Shown: positions 8,147 through 15,846 of the stretch, one piece after another | How positions within the stretch are numbered: the stretch's first letter is position 1 | Layout: every line of letters starts with the position of its first letter | Assembly: GCA_029258955.1 (NCBI GenBank) | Contig: JAPDJT010000015.1 | Span: forward strand, 1-64,000 | Direction: 5' to 3' | Length of the DNA stretch: 64,000 nt | Origin: Thermoplasmatota archaeon | GTDB taxonomy: Archaea > Thermoplasmatota > E2 > UBA202 > JdFR-43 | Translations under genes and position numbers: made by a program | Notes under the pieces: model-generated | The model's database searches: none | The model's input: the letters and a program-made list of their open reading frames with translations, nothing else | Told to the model about the DNA's origin: nothing

Positions 8147-8526
8147 TGCACCGCCTCCACCAGATCTATTACTTTAAGTGCAATCTCCCTGTACTCTTCA
8201 GGATAGGTACGTTTGAGGTATTCTGCATCTATGAGGAGATCATATGCTGGGCTGACGATTTTCTTATCAAATACCTGCAGAAGCAAATCGAACCTCCTTT
8301 TCGTGAGATTGTAGAAATACGGAATGAACTTCATTATCAGATAGGCTAACAGAATGATCACCACAGCCGCAACTCCTGAATTGGTCAATTGCATTTTGGA
8401 GTCAGTTGTTGAGAGGGCATCATAAAGCAATCTGGCAGTGGAGAAGCCGAGGATCAAAGCGAGGATGACTGGCGTTGTCACAATAAAATAGAATCTTGCT
8501 GGGTATCTCATCCTAACCACCTCCAT
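8143..8526 (-). CDS. Two-helix membrane protein
   Basis: 127 residues with membrane segments at about 11-34 and 47-70, then a cytoplasmic helical tail (LLIDAEYLKRTYPEEYREIA). I do not recognise the family. The ATG follows GGAGGTG and the gene overlaps the end of the ParB-like gene by 14 bases, so the two are probably coupled. Confidence 0.6.
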   Translation of the reverse strand: MEVVRMRYPARFYFIVTTPVILALILGFSTARLLYDALSTTDSKMQLTNSGVAAVVIILLAYLIMKFIPYFYNLTKRRFDLLLQVFDKKIVSPAYDLLIDAEYLKRTYPEEYREIALKVIDLVEAVQ

Positions 8527-9898
8527 TGTGTACTGTTTCGTGTTTTTCCATCAGCTCCGGCAGGTATTTTTTGATCAGAAGTTCATCTAGATTTTCTCCC
8601 CATTCAAGCTGGGTTAGATCGTCCAGCACAACAGCCCTTATGATCGCCTGAACAAGCTGCTCATCGTTCAGCTGATCTATCAGTTTTTCCCATTTTTCCG
8701 GAGGATTCCAGGGCTGGAGCACCTCTAAAGGATCTATGCCAACCTCATCAACAAGCTTCAGCAGAACAATCCTTAATCCGTTTGTATGGAGCTTTGTTAT
8801 TTTGGCTGTTTCCAGATTTTTCTTGACGGTTTCAATTGTTTCCCGGATCCTCCTTTTGATTTCCTCTTCGGCTTTCTCCTGTTTTTCTCTGAAGCATGAC
8901 GGATTGAGGCATACCGGCACCTTTTCACCATTCCATCTTATTCCCATCTTTTTATGCGGGCAATTTTCGCACACGCTGGTATCAAATTTTGGTGCATCCC
9001 ATGTATCATCTAGCTCTACATAGTTTCCGTATCCTATCTTATCGAGATCCACAATGCTCTTCTGTTTCATTTCTTCAAGTTCCTTCTCCTTTGCCTCCCT
9101 GAGTTTTCGCTTCGCCTCCTTCAGTTTCATTGAGAAGCATTCCTTATGCAGGCATATCCTTGAGTCGTTGTACTTTATTGGAGCTTTGCAGTTCTTGCAT
9201 TCCGAAAAATCAAAATATTCCTGGACATCCTTGAGAGTGTAACCGAAAAAGTCAAGATTGAGTGCGTATGTCCTGTTTTCCATGGCACGGGAGAGAATCC
9301 AATCAATATCATCTGATGTAAGATAGCCTTTTGCCAGGTCCCCCTCCAGAGTATTTTTAATTTCCTTCAGAATGAATTTGATAACGGGCCATTTTGCAAA
9401 CGGAACTATTTTAAGAGCCTGTTCAATGGTAAGGCGACCCTCCTCCACCAGCTTCTGCAGTTCCTCTGGCAATTCCAAGAGGCGGAGGCGTTTTGATATC
9501 CACGATTCGCTTTTGCCAATTCTTTTCGCCAGATCCTCCTTTTTGATGCCGCTTGCAATGATTTTTTGCAGGGCGTGTGCTTCCTCAATTGGAGTTAGAT
9601 CCTTTCGCTGCAGATTTTCCATGAGCATGATTTCCATCATCTGTTCATCGGTGTATTCACGGATGATTACCGGCACTTTGTCAAGACCAACCATCTTTGC
9701 TGCACGGAGGCGACGCTCGCCTGCAACGAGCTCATAATGGTTTCCCTTCGGTCTTACTATTATTGGTTCCAGGATTCCGTGGTTCTGAATGCTTTTTGCG
9801 AGTTCCTTCATGCTCTCGTCATCGAAGTTTTTCCTGGGATTGAGGCCAGTGATTTTGATTGAATCTATCGGGATGTATGTTCCCAGTGTCAGCTGCAA
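8513..9898 (-). CDS. ParB/Spo0J-family protein with cysteine-rich insert
   Basis: 461 residues. The ParB N-terminal domain is clear: PIDSIKITGLNPRKNFD, then HGILEPIIVRP, then VAGERRLRAAKM (the GERR box) and IMLMENLQRKDLTPIEEA. An HTH follows (KKEDLAKRIGKSESWISKRL). The second half is unusual, with two Cys/His clusters (FSECKNCKAPI to HKECF, and CENCPHKKMG to NPSCF), probably two zinc sites, separated by a charged coiled coil. The TTG start follows GGAGGTG by 5 bases. It likely binds element DNA for partition or regulation. No ParA ATPase is seen. Confidence 0.85.
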   Translation of the reverse strand: MQLTLGTYIPIDSIKITGLNPRKNFDDESMKELAKSIQNHGILEPIIVRPKGNHYELVAGERRLRAAKMVGLDKVPVIIREYTDEQMMEIMLMENLQRKDLTPIEEAHALQKIIASGIKKEDLAKRIGKSESWISKRLRLLELPEELQKLVEEGRLTIEQALKIVPFAKWPVIKFILKEIKNTLEGDLAKGYLTSDDIDWILSRAMENRTYALNLDFFGYTLKDVQEYFDFSECKNCKAPIKYNDSRICLHKECFSMKLKEAKRKLREAKEKELEEMKQKSIVDLDKIGYGNYVELDDTWDAPKFDTSVCENCPHKKMGIRWNGEKVPVCLNPSCFREKQEKAEEEIKRRIRETIETVKKNLETAKITKLHTNGLRIVLLKLVDEVGIDPLEVLQPWNPPEKWEKLIDQLNDEQLVQAIIRAVVLDDLTQLEWGENLDELLIKKYLPELMEKHETVHNGGG

Positions 9899-10200
9899 GC
9901 TTCCACCTCCTGCTCATTCCGCTCAAGTTCAGCAATAATCTCCTGTATTTTGTTGCGGAGTATGATCAGCTGCTTTAGCAGCACCTCGGTATCGATGAGT
10001 CCCTGTTTCGTCAACTCCTTTAATTTTTCCACGTCGGTCAAATCCTCTGAAAACCAGGCATCCCACTTGCTCACTTCCTTTCTGATTGCATGGATGCAGA
10101 ATTCACTTCTTGAACGAAAGCCCGTGCTTTTATCCGAAATAATCCTATCTACTTTTTCAGCCAAACCCTTGGGAACCTGAATTGTTACGTATTCCGTCAT
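9889..10200 (-). CDS. Ribbon-helix-helix (CopG-like) DNA-binding protein
   Basis: 103 residues. The N-terminus MTEYVTIQVPKGLAEKVD is followed by GFRSRSEFCIHAIRKEV, a standard beta-helix-helix RHH unit. The C-terminal 50 residues form a coiled coil (LKQLIILRNKIQEIIAELE). It overlaps the ParB-like gene by 10 bases, so it may be the small DNA-binding partner or the repressor of this operon. Confidence 0.75.
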   Translation of the reverse strand: MTEYVTIQVPKGLAEKVDRIISDKSTGFRSRSEFCIHAIRKEVSKWDAWFSEDLTDVEKLKELTKQGLIDTEVLLKQLIILRNKIQEIIAELERNEQEVEACS

Positions 10201-10382
10201 TTTTTATCCCTCCTTGCAATATCATCTCGGATAATTTTGACGATGCACCCCTTGTTTATCTTGAATTCCTTACCAGTTTTTTCCTCCCTGACCGCCAAGA
10301 AGATTTCATCGCTGTCATCTATTATCTCTCCGTGTAGAGTTCTTATTTGGTTCCCTTCTTCAAAAACGATTTTTACTGACAT
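10197..10382 (-). CDS. Small beta-rich protein of unknown function
   Basis: 61 residues, strongly alternating beta pattern (IRTLHGEIIDDSDEIFLAV, KEFKINKGCIVKIIRDD), compatible with an Sm- or SH3-like barrel. It follows GGAGGTT by 5 bases and overlaps its neighbours. I do not recognise it. Confidence 0.55.
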   Translation of the reverse strand: MSVKIVFEEGNQIRTLHGEIIDDSDEIFLAVREEKTGKEFKINKGCIVKIIRDDIARRDKK

Positions 10383-10636
10383 ATTACAACCTCCCTGTTA
10401 TTTTTCTTCTCAATAAATCTTACCACCAGATTTTGGAGGAAATCTTTAACCAATTTGTCGCAGTCATCTACTTCGCAACATCCGTCTATTTCTTCCCTGA
10501 TCGGGCAATTTTTGTCACAGTAAAACGGTGCCAGACCGATGGTTAAATCTAGAAGATCATTCAGCTCCACTGCTTCAAAATCTCTCGATAGTATCCGTTT
10601 TCTCAAGTAGTCAAAGAAAATCTTTTTGCGGGACAT
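10373..10636 (-). CDS. Small cysteine-containing protein of unknown function
   Basis: 87 residues from the ATG at 10636. It has a helical N-terminus, then APFYCDKNCPIREEIDGCC with a further C, a possible metal site, and a C-terminal helix. The frame is open upstream to 10744, but that part reads through a palindrome and lacks a good start, so the ATG after the palindrome was chosen. It is the first gene of the left-arm operon. Confidence 0.5.
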   Translation of the reverse strand: MSRKKIFFDYLRKRILSRDFEAVELNDLLDLTIGLAPFYCDKNCPIREEIDGCCEVDDCDKLVKDFLQNLVVRFIEKKNNREVVICQ

Positions 10637-10642
10637 ATTTAA

Positions 10643-10665
10643 CGAGCCGTTGCCCGCCCGGCTCG
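10643..10665. promoter_or_regulatory. G+C-rich inverted repeat before the left-arm operon
   Basis: CGAGCCG at 10643-10649 and CGGCTCG at 10659-10665 form a perfect 7-bp stem with a 9-base loop, directly before the ATG at 10636. It may be an operator or an RNA hairpin controlling translation. Confidence 0.5.
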
Positions 10666-10711
10666 GAAACTGATTTTCAAATTCCTTCCCCACTTCACCA
10701 CGCTCCTTTGG

Positions 10712-10956
10712 AAGCAAGGGAGCTCCCAAAAGAAGAACCCACACGGAGGAGGAGGCAAATCAACGCCTCAGTGACGTTTCCTTTTCTTCATCCGTCATTT
10801 TGAGAGGAAATCATCACCGGCAATTCTTTATAGGGAGCTCCCTTGCTTTTTAGTTTTCGAAAAGTAAAATATTTATGAGTTTAAAAACCTTTTTATTTTT
10901 CGAAATTTAAAATATAAAAAGAAGAAATTTAAAACCGTTTTAGTTTTCAAAAAGTG
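10712..10956. promoter_or_regulatory. Intergenic control region with inverted and direct repeats (possible parS/origin)
   Basis: This gap separates the left-arm operon from a divergent HTH gene. AAGCAAGGGAGCTCCC at 10712-10727 recurs inverted at 10833-10848, and each copy holds the palindrome GGGAGCTCCC. TTTTAGTTTTCGAAAAGT near 10848 recurs as TTTTAGTTTTCAAAAAGT near 10938. A minus-strand TATA (CTATAAAG) lies near 10824-10832 and a plus-strand TTTAAAA at 10927-10933. Position beside ParB and HTH genes suggests operators, a centromere or an origin. The gap holds only a minus-strand 12-codon ORF from 10797 (MTDEEKETSLRR), possibly a leader. Confidence 0.55.
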
Positions 10957-11256
10957 GAAAATAAAAATAAATTATCTTATTTAGAAAAAGCAGATGCTTT
11001 GCACATTTTGATTACTTTGTTGGAAAGTAAAGAAATATCTGTATATGAATTATTGAGAAACACAGGAATGAGTTCATCCACATTTTACAATAGAAAAAGA
11101 GAATTAAAAGAATTAGGATTGATTAATATCGATGAAAAACCAACAGAAAAGAATGGAATTTTATTTGGAAAAACTGTTTATATTTCTCTTACCCCTAAGG
11201 GCAAAAAAGTAGCTGAAAAATTGAAGGAAATAAAGGAAATTTTGGAAGAGGCATGA
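10954..11256 (+). CDS. Winged-helix transcription regulator
   Basis: 100 residues. ADALHILITLLESKEISVYEL is followed by the recognition helix region GMSSSTFYNRKRELKELGL and a wing ending VYISLTPKGKKVAEKLKEI, a typical MarR/PadR-type winged helix. The GTG start has a TTTAAAA box 21-27 bases upstream, which suggests a leaderless mRNA. It faces the left-arm operon across the repeat region and is likely to bind there. Confidence 0.75.
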   Translation: MENKNKLSYLEKADALHILITLLESKEISVYELLRNTGMSSSTFYNRKRELKELGLINIDEKPTEKNGILFGKTVYISLTPKGKKVAEKLKEIKEILEEA

Positions 11257-11261
11257 TTAGA

Positions 11262-11519
11262 TCAGTTTATAAGGCTAATGCAAATGGATATTATAAAGAA
11301 AAATATGGATATCCAAAGAGAGAATTTACTCATCTTCAGATTTTCTTCTGTATTGGTTAATGTTCTTGAAATATCTAGAGCAAGCTTTTTTATATATTTG
11401 TCAAAAGATGCTCTTTCTGCTACTTCCTCCGGGATGCCCATGTCCAAAAGCTTACGTTTTAGAGCGATTGCATGATCAATCGCAGATGCCCTCTCAACTT
11501 TTGGCTTATCTTTAGGCAT
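11262..11519 (-). CDS. Tail-anchored small membrane protein
   Basis: 85 residues: a helical soluble part (DHAIALKRKLLDMGIPEEVAE) and one C-terminal membrane helix (FSLWISIFFFIISICISLIN) with almost no tail. It converges with the winged-helix gene, 5 bases apart. The family is not recognised. Confidence 0.55.
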   Translation of the reverse strand: MPKDKPKVERASAIDHAIALKRKLLDMGIPEEVAERASFDKYIKKLALDISRTLTNTEENLKMSKFSLWISIFFFIISICISLIN

Positions 11520-11613
11520 GAAGACGAATTCATCCTTATATAAAAAGATTTGGGACGAAACTTTTATTTAAATTTTATTGATTATGAATTACCGCAAGGG
11601 AGGAAGGTAAATA

Positions 11614-12061
11614 ATGGCGGATGAGACATCTCTCGATGAAACATCCATTGCTCTTATATTGGTTGGTGCATTTGTTATGATTTTTGGTATAGTTTTTACT
11701 GCAGATTCTTTTGTAACAAATCCAATTTTTAAAGGATATGATCCATTTGTTAAGCTGTTGCTAGGGCTATTTTTCCTTGGGTCCGGTGCCATCCTTGTTG
11801 CTGTTTCCAAAAAAGGTCATGAAAAAGTAGAAGTGAAAACCTATCCTGGAGTTTCTGTTGGAGTAGGAGTAATTGGCTTTGTGTTTGGCATGTTACTTTT
11901 TCTGGATGGATGGAGTAGGTATAACAACCCTCTTTATCCTTTTGCATCACAAGCGGTAAAAACAGGATATATTGCTGGAAACATTGCTAGGGCTATTTTT
12001 TGCAATTGCTGGAATTGCTTTGATGGTAAAAGGATTTATTGATTATGCGAGGAGAAGGTAA
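11614..12061 (+). pseudogene. Four-helix membrane protein gene with a one-base frameshift
   Basis: The ATG at 11614 opens a membrane protein (IALILVGAFVMIFGIVFTAD, LLLGLFFLGSGAILVAVSK, VSVGVGVIGFVFGMLLFLDG). After PFASQAV the frame turns into unlikely sequence (CNCWNCFDGKRIY). Removing one A from the AAAAA run near 11960 restores KQDILLETLLGLFFAIAGIA and on to DYARRR and TAA at 12061, two bases before the next ATG. The restored end fits the operon spacing, so the shift is recent, or a sequence error. Confidence 0.65.
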
Positions 12062-12062
12062 A

Positions 12063-12209
12063 ATGAAAAATAAAATGACATGGGAGGAATGGTACTACAA
12101 ATATTACCCCAGGCTGGCCAAGCTAATTGTGGCGGCGTTTTATCTGGCTGTGTTTGATGCGGTCCTGCTTCTGCTGCTCATGGTGTTTATAGCCATGGGG
12201 TGGGTGTGA
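12063..12209 (+). CDS. 48-residue membrane protein
   Basis: Starts MKNKMTWEEWYYKYYPRLAK and continues into one long membrane segment with VFDAVLLLLLMVF. It starts 2 bases after the restored stop of the previous gene, and its TGA overlaps the next ATG. A broken homologue sits outside the element at 6535-6602. The function is unknown; the pairing with a downstream charged protein is kept in both copies. Confidence 0.65.
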   Translation: MKNKMTWEEWYYKYYPRLAKLIVAAFYLAVFDAVLLLLLMVFIAMGWV

Positions 12210-12556
12210 TGAAGAAAAAGAAAAAGGAGATAATGGAAGATAATGATATGCAAATTAGTGAGAATTGTAAAGAGATATTAAAGAGTTTATCTGCTATTGA
12301 GACTATCGAGCGATTAAAGGATCAGGAAGAAGAAATTAAAAAAATAAATATAGTAGAATTTGTGGAAGAGGTGGCAGAAGTAGACAACATGAGTAAGTTA
12401 GAAATAAGAAAGTGTTTGGAAGAATTGGAAAAAAACGGACTAATTGAATTTCACACAAAGATGCCAAACAATGCTCCTATATCGTTAACAATTACTGCTA
12501 AAGGGTTAAAATACATAGATAAGTTGCATAAAATGGATCCTAATGATACTGTTTGA
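12209..12556 (+). CDS. Winged-helix-like regulator
   Basis: 115 residues from the ATG at 12209 (a GTG at 12200 is also in frame). A lysine-rich N-terminus is followed by a coiled region (ETIERLKDQEEEIKKIN) and a winged-helix pattern: SKLEIRKCLEELEKNGLIEF, then PISLTITAKGLKYIDKL. It overlaps the 48-aa membrane gene by a single base (TGATG), so it is translationally coupled. A transcription regulator is inferred. Confidence 0.6.
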   Translation: MKKKKKEIMEDNDMQISENCKEILKSLSAIETIERLKDQEEEIKKINIVEFVEEVAEVDNMSKLEIRKCLEELEKNGLIEFHTKMPNNAPISLTITAKGLKYIDKLHKMDPNDTV

Positions 12557-12568
12557 CGTATAGAAAAT

Positions 12569-12700
12569 ATGAGCCATGGCGATATAGCTGAAAGAACAAT
12601 TACCATTGACTATGAAGGAAATGATACCTTGCTCAAAGCACATGTTACCGTGATGTGGGACGGAGGAGAAAATAAGTATTATATAGATTGGACGGTGTAA
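12569..12700 (+). CDS. Small hypothetical protein (43 aa)
   Basis: Reads MSHGDIAERTITIDYEGNDT and ends in a beta-type tail with MWDGGENKYYIDWTV. It is too short to assign. It fits between two genes on the same strand, 12 bases after the regulator. Confidence 0.4.
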   Translation: MSHGDIAERTITIDYEGNDTLLKAHVTVMWDGGENKYYIDWTV

Positions 12701-12701
12701 T

Positions 12702-12859
12702 ATGAAAGTTAAAAAATAGGTGATGATATTTATTGCCCAGAATGTTTAAAGAAGGGAATAAAAAAGAAATTTTATTGTGAATTACATGAATACGCTTATA
12801 GAAAATGGTTTGAAAATTATTGCAAAGCCTTTTCAAAGGAGCTAAAAGAAATGAAATAA
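12702..12859 (+). pseudogene. Small Cys-rich protein gene with a one-base frameshift
   Basis: ATG AAA GTT AAA AAA runs into TAG, but adding one A to the six-A run gives MKVKKIGDDIYCPECLKKGI and continues to KELKEMK and TAA at 12859. CPEC followed by YCELH suggests a small zinc finger. It starts one base after the previous stop. Either a recent lesion or a homopolymer error. Confidence 0.5.
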
Positions 12860-12899
12860 ATTAAAAATTTTAATATACGCTTAATACACTAAATAAAGT

Positions 12900-13979
12900 A
12901 TGCCGCTCCCAGATTGGCATCCTGAAAAATGGCAATATTACGAGCACACCAGAGTTAAACACATTCTCTTAGATAAATATTTGAGAGGATGGACTCGCAT
13001 CCTGGGAGGGTTTTATGAGAAGATATGTTATTTTGATTGTTTTGCAGGAAGAGGAGAATATAAAATAGATAACAAAACAGAAGTAGGTTCGCCTATTATT
13101 GCTCTCAGACTAGCAAAAGAGATGGAAAAAAATTATAACAAATTTTTAATGATATTTATTGAGAAAGATCCGCAAAATTTTGAAAGTTTAAAACGAAAAT
13201 TGGAAGAGGAGGGATGGGACGAAAATAAAATTGAAGTATATATTTCCAACAAAAGCTTTTCTGAAGAAATAGGTAGATTAATAGAAACCTTGGAAAAAGC
13301 CAAAGCTAATCCGTATCCTTCTTTCTTTTTCATTGATCCCTTCGGATTTAGTGATGTACCCTCAGAATTGATAGGAAAAATTCTTTCCTATAAAAGGACA
13401 GAGATATTTTTTACTTTTATGGTCAGAGATATAAATAGATTCTTATCGAGCAAAAAACATGAAGATGCCCTAAATAAACTTTATTGGAACGATGATTGGA
13501 AGAAAGCATTAAAAGAGAAAAATAGAGAACTCGCTCTTGTGAAGTTGTACGACAAGCAATTAAAAGAGCTTGGGGGAGCAAAATATACTCTACTCTTTAG
13601 AGTCTGTATGGATCAAATTAGACGAACTGCTTATTATTTGATACATGCCAGTAACCATTTTAAAGCGTTTAAACTAATGAAGGATATTGCTTACAAACAA
13701 TCAGGTGGAAGATTTGGATTTTTTGGCCCTCTTGAAAATGTAGCACCCTTGCTAAGTTTTTCCGATTATACAGATGAACTTAAAAAATATCTTTTAGAGA
13801 AATTCAGCGGGGAAGTCCAAATGATGGAATTGATGGAGAAGTGTTATATTGAAACCCCTTATATACAGCCACATATATGGAAAACATTGAAAGTTCTTAT
13901 GAAGGATGGAAAGATTAAGATAGAGGGATTGGGACCAAGAGGAGGGTACAGAGAAGATGCAACCGTGATTTTTCCTTAA
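12900..13979 (+). CDS. tcmP: Three-Cys-motif partner protein (TcmP-like)
   Basis: 359 residues. The N-terminal signature W-x-x-x-K...H...LDKYL is followed by the glycine-rich YFDCFAGRGEY, then FIEKDP, and later FFFIDPFGFSDVP. Together these match the TcmP family, known from genes encoded next to a Gp37/Gp68- or SPL-type radical-SAM protein. The FAGRG and DPFG motifs resemble motifs I and IV of Rossmann methyltransferases; enzyme activity is inference. The C-terminal 90 residues look like a winged helix. ATTTTAATATA about 20-27 bases upstream suggests a leaderless mRNA. It converges on the radical-SAM gene with a 4-base overlap. Confidence 0.75.
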   Translation: MPLPDWHPEKWQYYEHTRVKHILLDKYLRGWTRILGGFYEKICYFDCFAGRGEYKIDNKTEVGSPIIALRLAKEMEKNYNKFLMIFIEKDPQNFESLKRKLEEEGWDENKIEVYISNKSFSEEIGRLIETLEKAKANPYPSFFFIDPFGFSDVPSELIGKILSYKRTEIFFTFMVRDINRFLSSKKHEDALNKLYWNDDWKKALKEKNRELALVKLYDKQLKELGGAKYTLLFRVCMDQIRRTAYYLIHASNHFKAFKLMKDIAYKQSGGRFGFFGPLENVAPLLSFSDYTDELKKYLLEKFSGEVQMMELMEKCYIETPYIQPHIWKTLKVLMKDGKIKIEGLGPRGGYREDATVIFP

Positions 13980-14971
13980 TCTACACAGTTGCACCTTATT
14001 TTTTTGTAGTCCATTTCAAGATTGTTCCATGCTTCTATTGTTTCCTTACATAATGCAATATTTGTATAATCATATTGTCTTTCCAAATAATTTTTTACAA
14101 ATGAATACATTGCAAGTCTTTTTCCTAACTTGATTCTTTTGCCCCAATTTGATTTCTCTTCCAAATATTTTACCCATGATTTATCCCATGCATTGTTAAT
14201 TGTGCTCTGTAATCCTCTCAATGAACCCAGTGTTATGCGACTAGGCAATAAGTTATATTTTTCGAAAATGTCTACTAAAAGTTGTTTATAATGTTCCATC
14301 CAGTTATCAATGGGTACCATAGGATCTATTCTAAGCCTTACTTCAAATCCTTTATCCTGTAATTTTTTAGCGGCTTTCAAACGCATATCCACAGATGGTG
14401 CACCTTTTTCCCATCTCTCGGCAACTTTTTTTGCATTTACACTAAAACTGACTATAATGTTATTTGTTGAAGGGAGTTTTAAGAGATTATCAATATCTGT
14501 AGATTTGGTTACGATGAGTAGTTTATGCTTATTTTGCTGGAGAAATAGAGGAATAATGCAATTAGTTAGAGGTGCACCATCATATTCAAAAAGAAGTGAA
14601 TCAGAAAGTTCGCCGCTATTCAGAATATATGGCTCCTTCACCTTTTCAAAAAATGCAAGAATATGAGCTATTGTTTTATTTATATTTTTAAGATATGGTC
14701 TCTTTTTCATGGGACGGAATCTAAAAGTACCCTGAAGATAGCACCAAGCACAATTAAAATGACAACCATTCGCCCATTTCAATTCTAGAAAGTGAGGACA
14801 CACTACATCTGTTGGCTTTTCTGGAAATGGTGTTTTATCAAATAATTTTATAATAGATCCATCATCTACCTTTATAGGCATAATCTTCTCTTCTCCGGAT
14901 AAAGTTTTAACTGGTGCAAATTTAACTTCAATATTTTTCAACAAATTTTTTTTATATGATAATTCCAACAT
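13976..14971 (-). CDS. Radical-SAM protein of the spore-photoproduct-lyase / Gp37-Gp68 type
   Basis: 331 residues. The iron-sulfur site is NGCHFNCAWCYLQGTFRF: Cys-x3-Cys-x2-Cys, the radical-SAM triad. Later motifs are LNSGELSDSL, LLIVTKSTDI, VSFSVNA and EVRLRIDPMVP, which follow the SPL-type TIM barrel. Two further Cys are near the C-terminus (CNCVD). It is the 'three-Cys-motif' partner of the TcmP gene beside it. Known relatives repair or modify nucleic acid, but the substrate here is unknown. GGAGGCAAA precedes the ATG and TTTTTATATG lies about 35 bases upstream. Confidence 0.75.
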   Translation of the reverse strand: MLELSYKKNLLKNIEVKFAPVKTLSGEEKIMPIKVDDGSIIKLFDKTPFPEKPTDVVCPHFLELKWANGCHFNCAWCYLQGTFRFRPMKKRPYLKNINKTIAHILAFFEKVKEPYILNSGELSDSLLFEYDGAPLTNCIIPLFLQQNKHKLLIVTKSTDIDNLLKLPSTNNIIVSFSVNAKKVAERWEKGAPSVDMRLKAAKKLQDKGFEVRLRIDPMVPIDNWMEHYKQLLVDIFEKYNLLPSRITLGSLRGLQSTINNAWDKSWVKYLEEKSNWGKRIKLGKRLAMYSFVKNYLERQYDYTNIALCKETIEAWNNLEMDYKKIRCNCVD

Positions 14972-15100
14972 TTTGCCTCCGCATTTAAAGCGTTTAGCAT
15001 ATAAAAAAATTTATAAAATTTATAAAAGAGGAGGGGAGGAAATGTATTTATAAATTTTATCTTCAGAGAACTCCTCTCTATGCTATTAGAGGTAACAAAG

Positions 15101-15301
15101 CTACGGATCCACACCCCATTTTTCTGCCAGCTCTTGGAATTTTTCTTCTTCTAGGTCAATGATGATTTTTGCAAAATCATCCAGTAATTCATCTATTCCT
15201 TTTCCTTCTTCTTGGCATTTCTTTGCCTTTTTGTATATGAATTTTGCAACATCAACTGGGCGTATGAACACCTGCTTCTCTATCACTACTTTCCTTTTGA
15301 T
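15101..15301 (-). CDS. Small helical protein; probable ATC start
   Basis: A GTG at 15286 gives 61 residues (MIEKQVFIRPVDVAKFIYKK...). A strong GGAGGTG lies too far from that GTG, but exactly 5 bases before an in-frame ATC at 15301, which adds (I)KRKVV and gives 66 residues. The other GGAGGTG starts in this element use 5-6 base spacing, so ATC is preferred. It is an all-helical, acidic protein; the function is unknown. Confidence 0.5.
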   Translation of the reverse strand: MKRKVVIEKQVFIRPVDVAKFIYKKAKKCQEEGKGIDELLDDFAKIIIDLEEEKFQELAEKWGVDP

Positions 15302-15444
15302 ATTATCACCTCCTTGGTAATGAAGAATTAATTAAGCTGAATAAAAGGATAGGGAGGGTTGCAGAGAGTTCAAAAGTGTTGAGGGGGTGTTACACCAGTT
15401 TAAAAAGATGGAGGGGAGCGAAATAATAAAATTAATTTCACTCT

Positions 15445-15678
15445 TTAAATGGCATCTTTGCCCTCCACATATGTAATTCTGCCATCGGCTCTTCTTTCAA
15501 CAAATCGCATATTCTCCTTATTACAACCTGTCATATGTCCGCAAAAAGGACAGTTTACTCTATTGCCTATCAATTCGCTACTAAAGAAAGATTCGGCATC
15601 CCCAAATTGTATAGGAGAAGGAAACCATTTTCCACAATACAAACACCTGATTTCACATTTGGTTTGAACATTCGCCAT
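15445..15678 (-). CDS. Small zinc-ribbon protein
   Basis: 77 residues from the ATG at 15678. CEIRCLYCGKWF and NCPFCGHMTGC give a four- or five-Cys zinc ribbon. A TTTTTTAAAT box about 25-33 bases upstream suggests a leaderless transcript, and the upstream frame extension is A+T-rich non-coding sequence, so it was rejected. A short inverted repeat (CCTCG...CGAGG) lies near 15775-15791. Role unknown. Confidence 0.55.
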   Translation of the reverse strand: MANVQTKCEIRCLYCGKWFPSPIQFGDAESFFSSELIGNRVNCPFCGHMTGCNKENMRFVERRADGRITYVEGKDAI

Positions 15679-15846
15679 GTATAAAAATATTCTGAATAAT
15701 TTAAAAAATTTGCAAATTATAATTTTTAGATTTAGATATATAGATATATAATAGACAAATGAAATTGTTTCATACCTCGCCGCCTGCGAGGCAGCAACGC
15801 AACAAATTTTCAAGATATGATTGGGCAACACTCAGCAAAAGGAAGA

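Noticed and set aside
10744-10797. Upstream extension of the first left-arm gene to 10744 or beyond
   Set aside because: The extension reads through the inverted repeats, has no ribosome-binding site and is out of frame with the only well-placed ATG near 10797.
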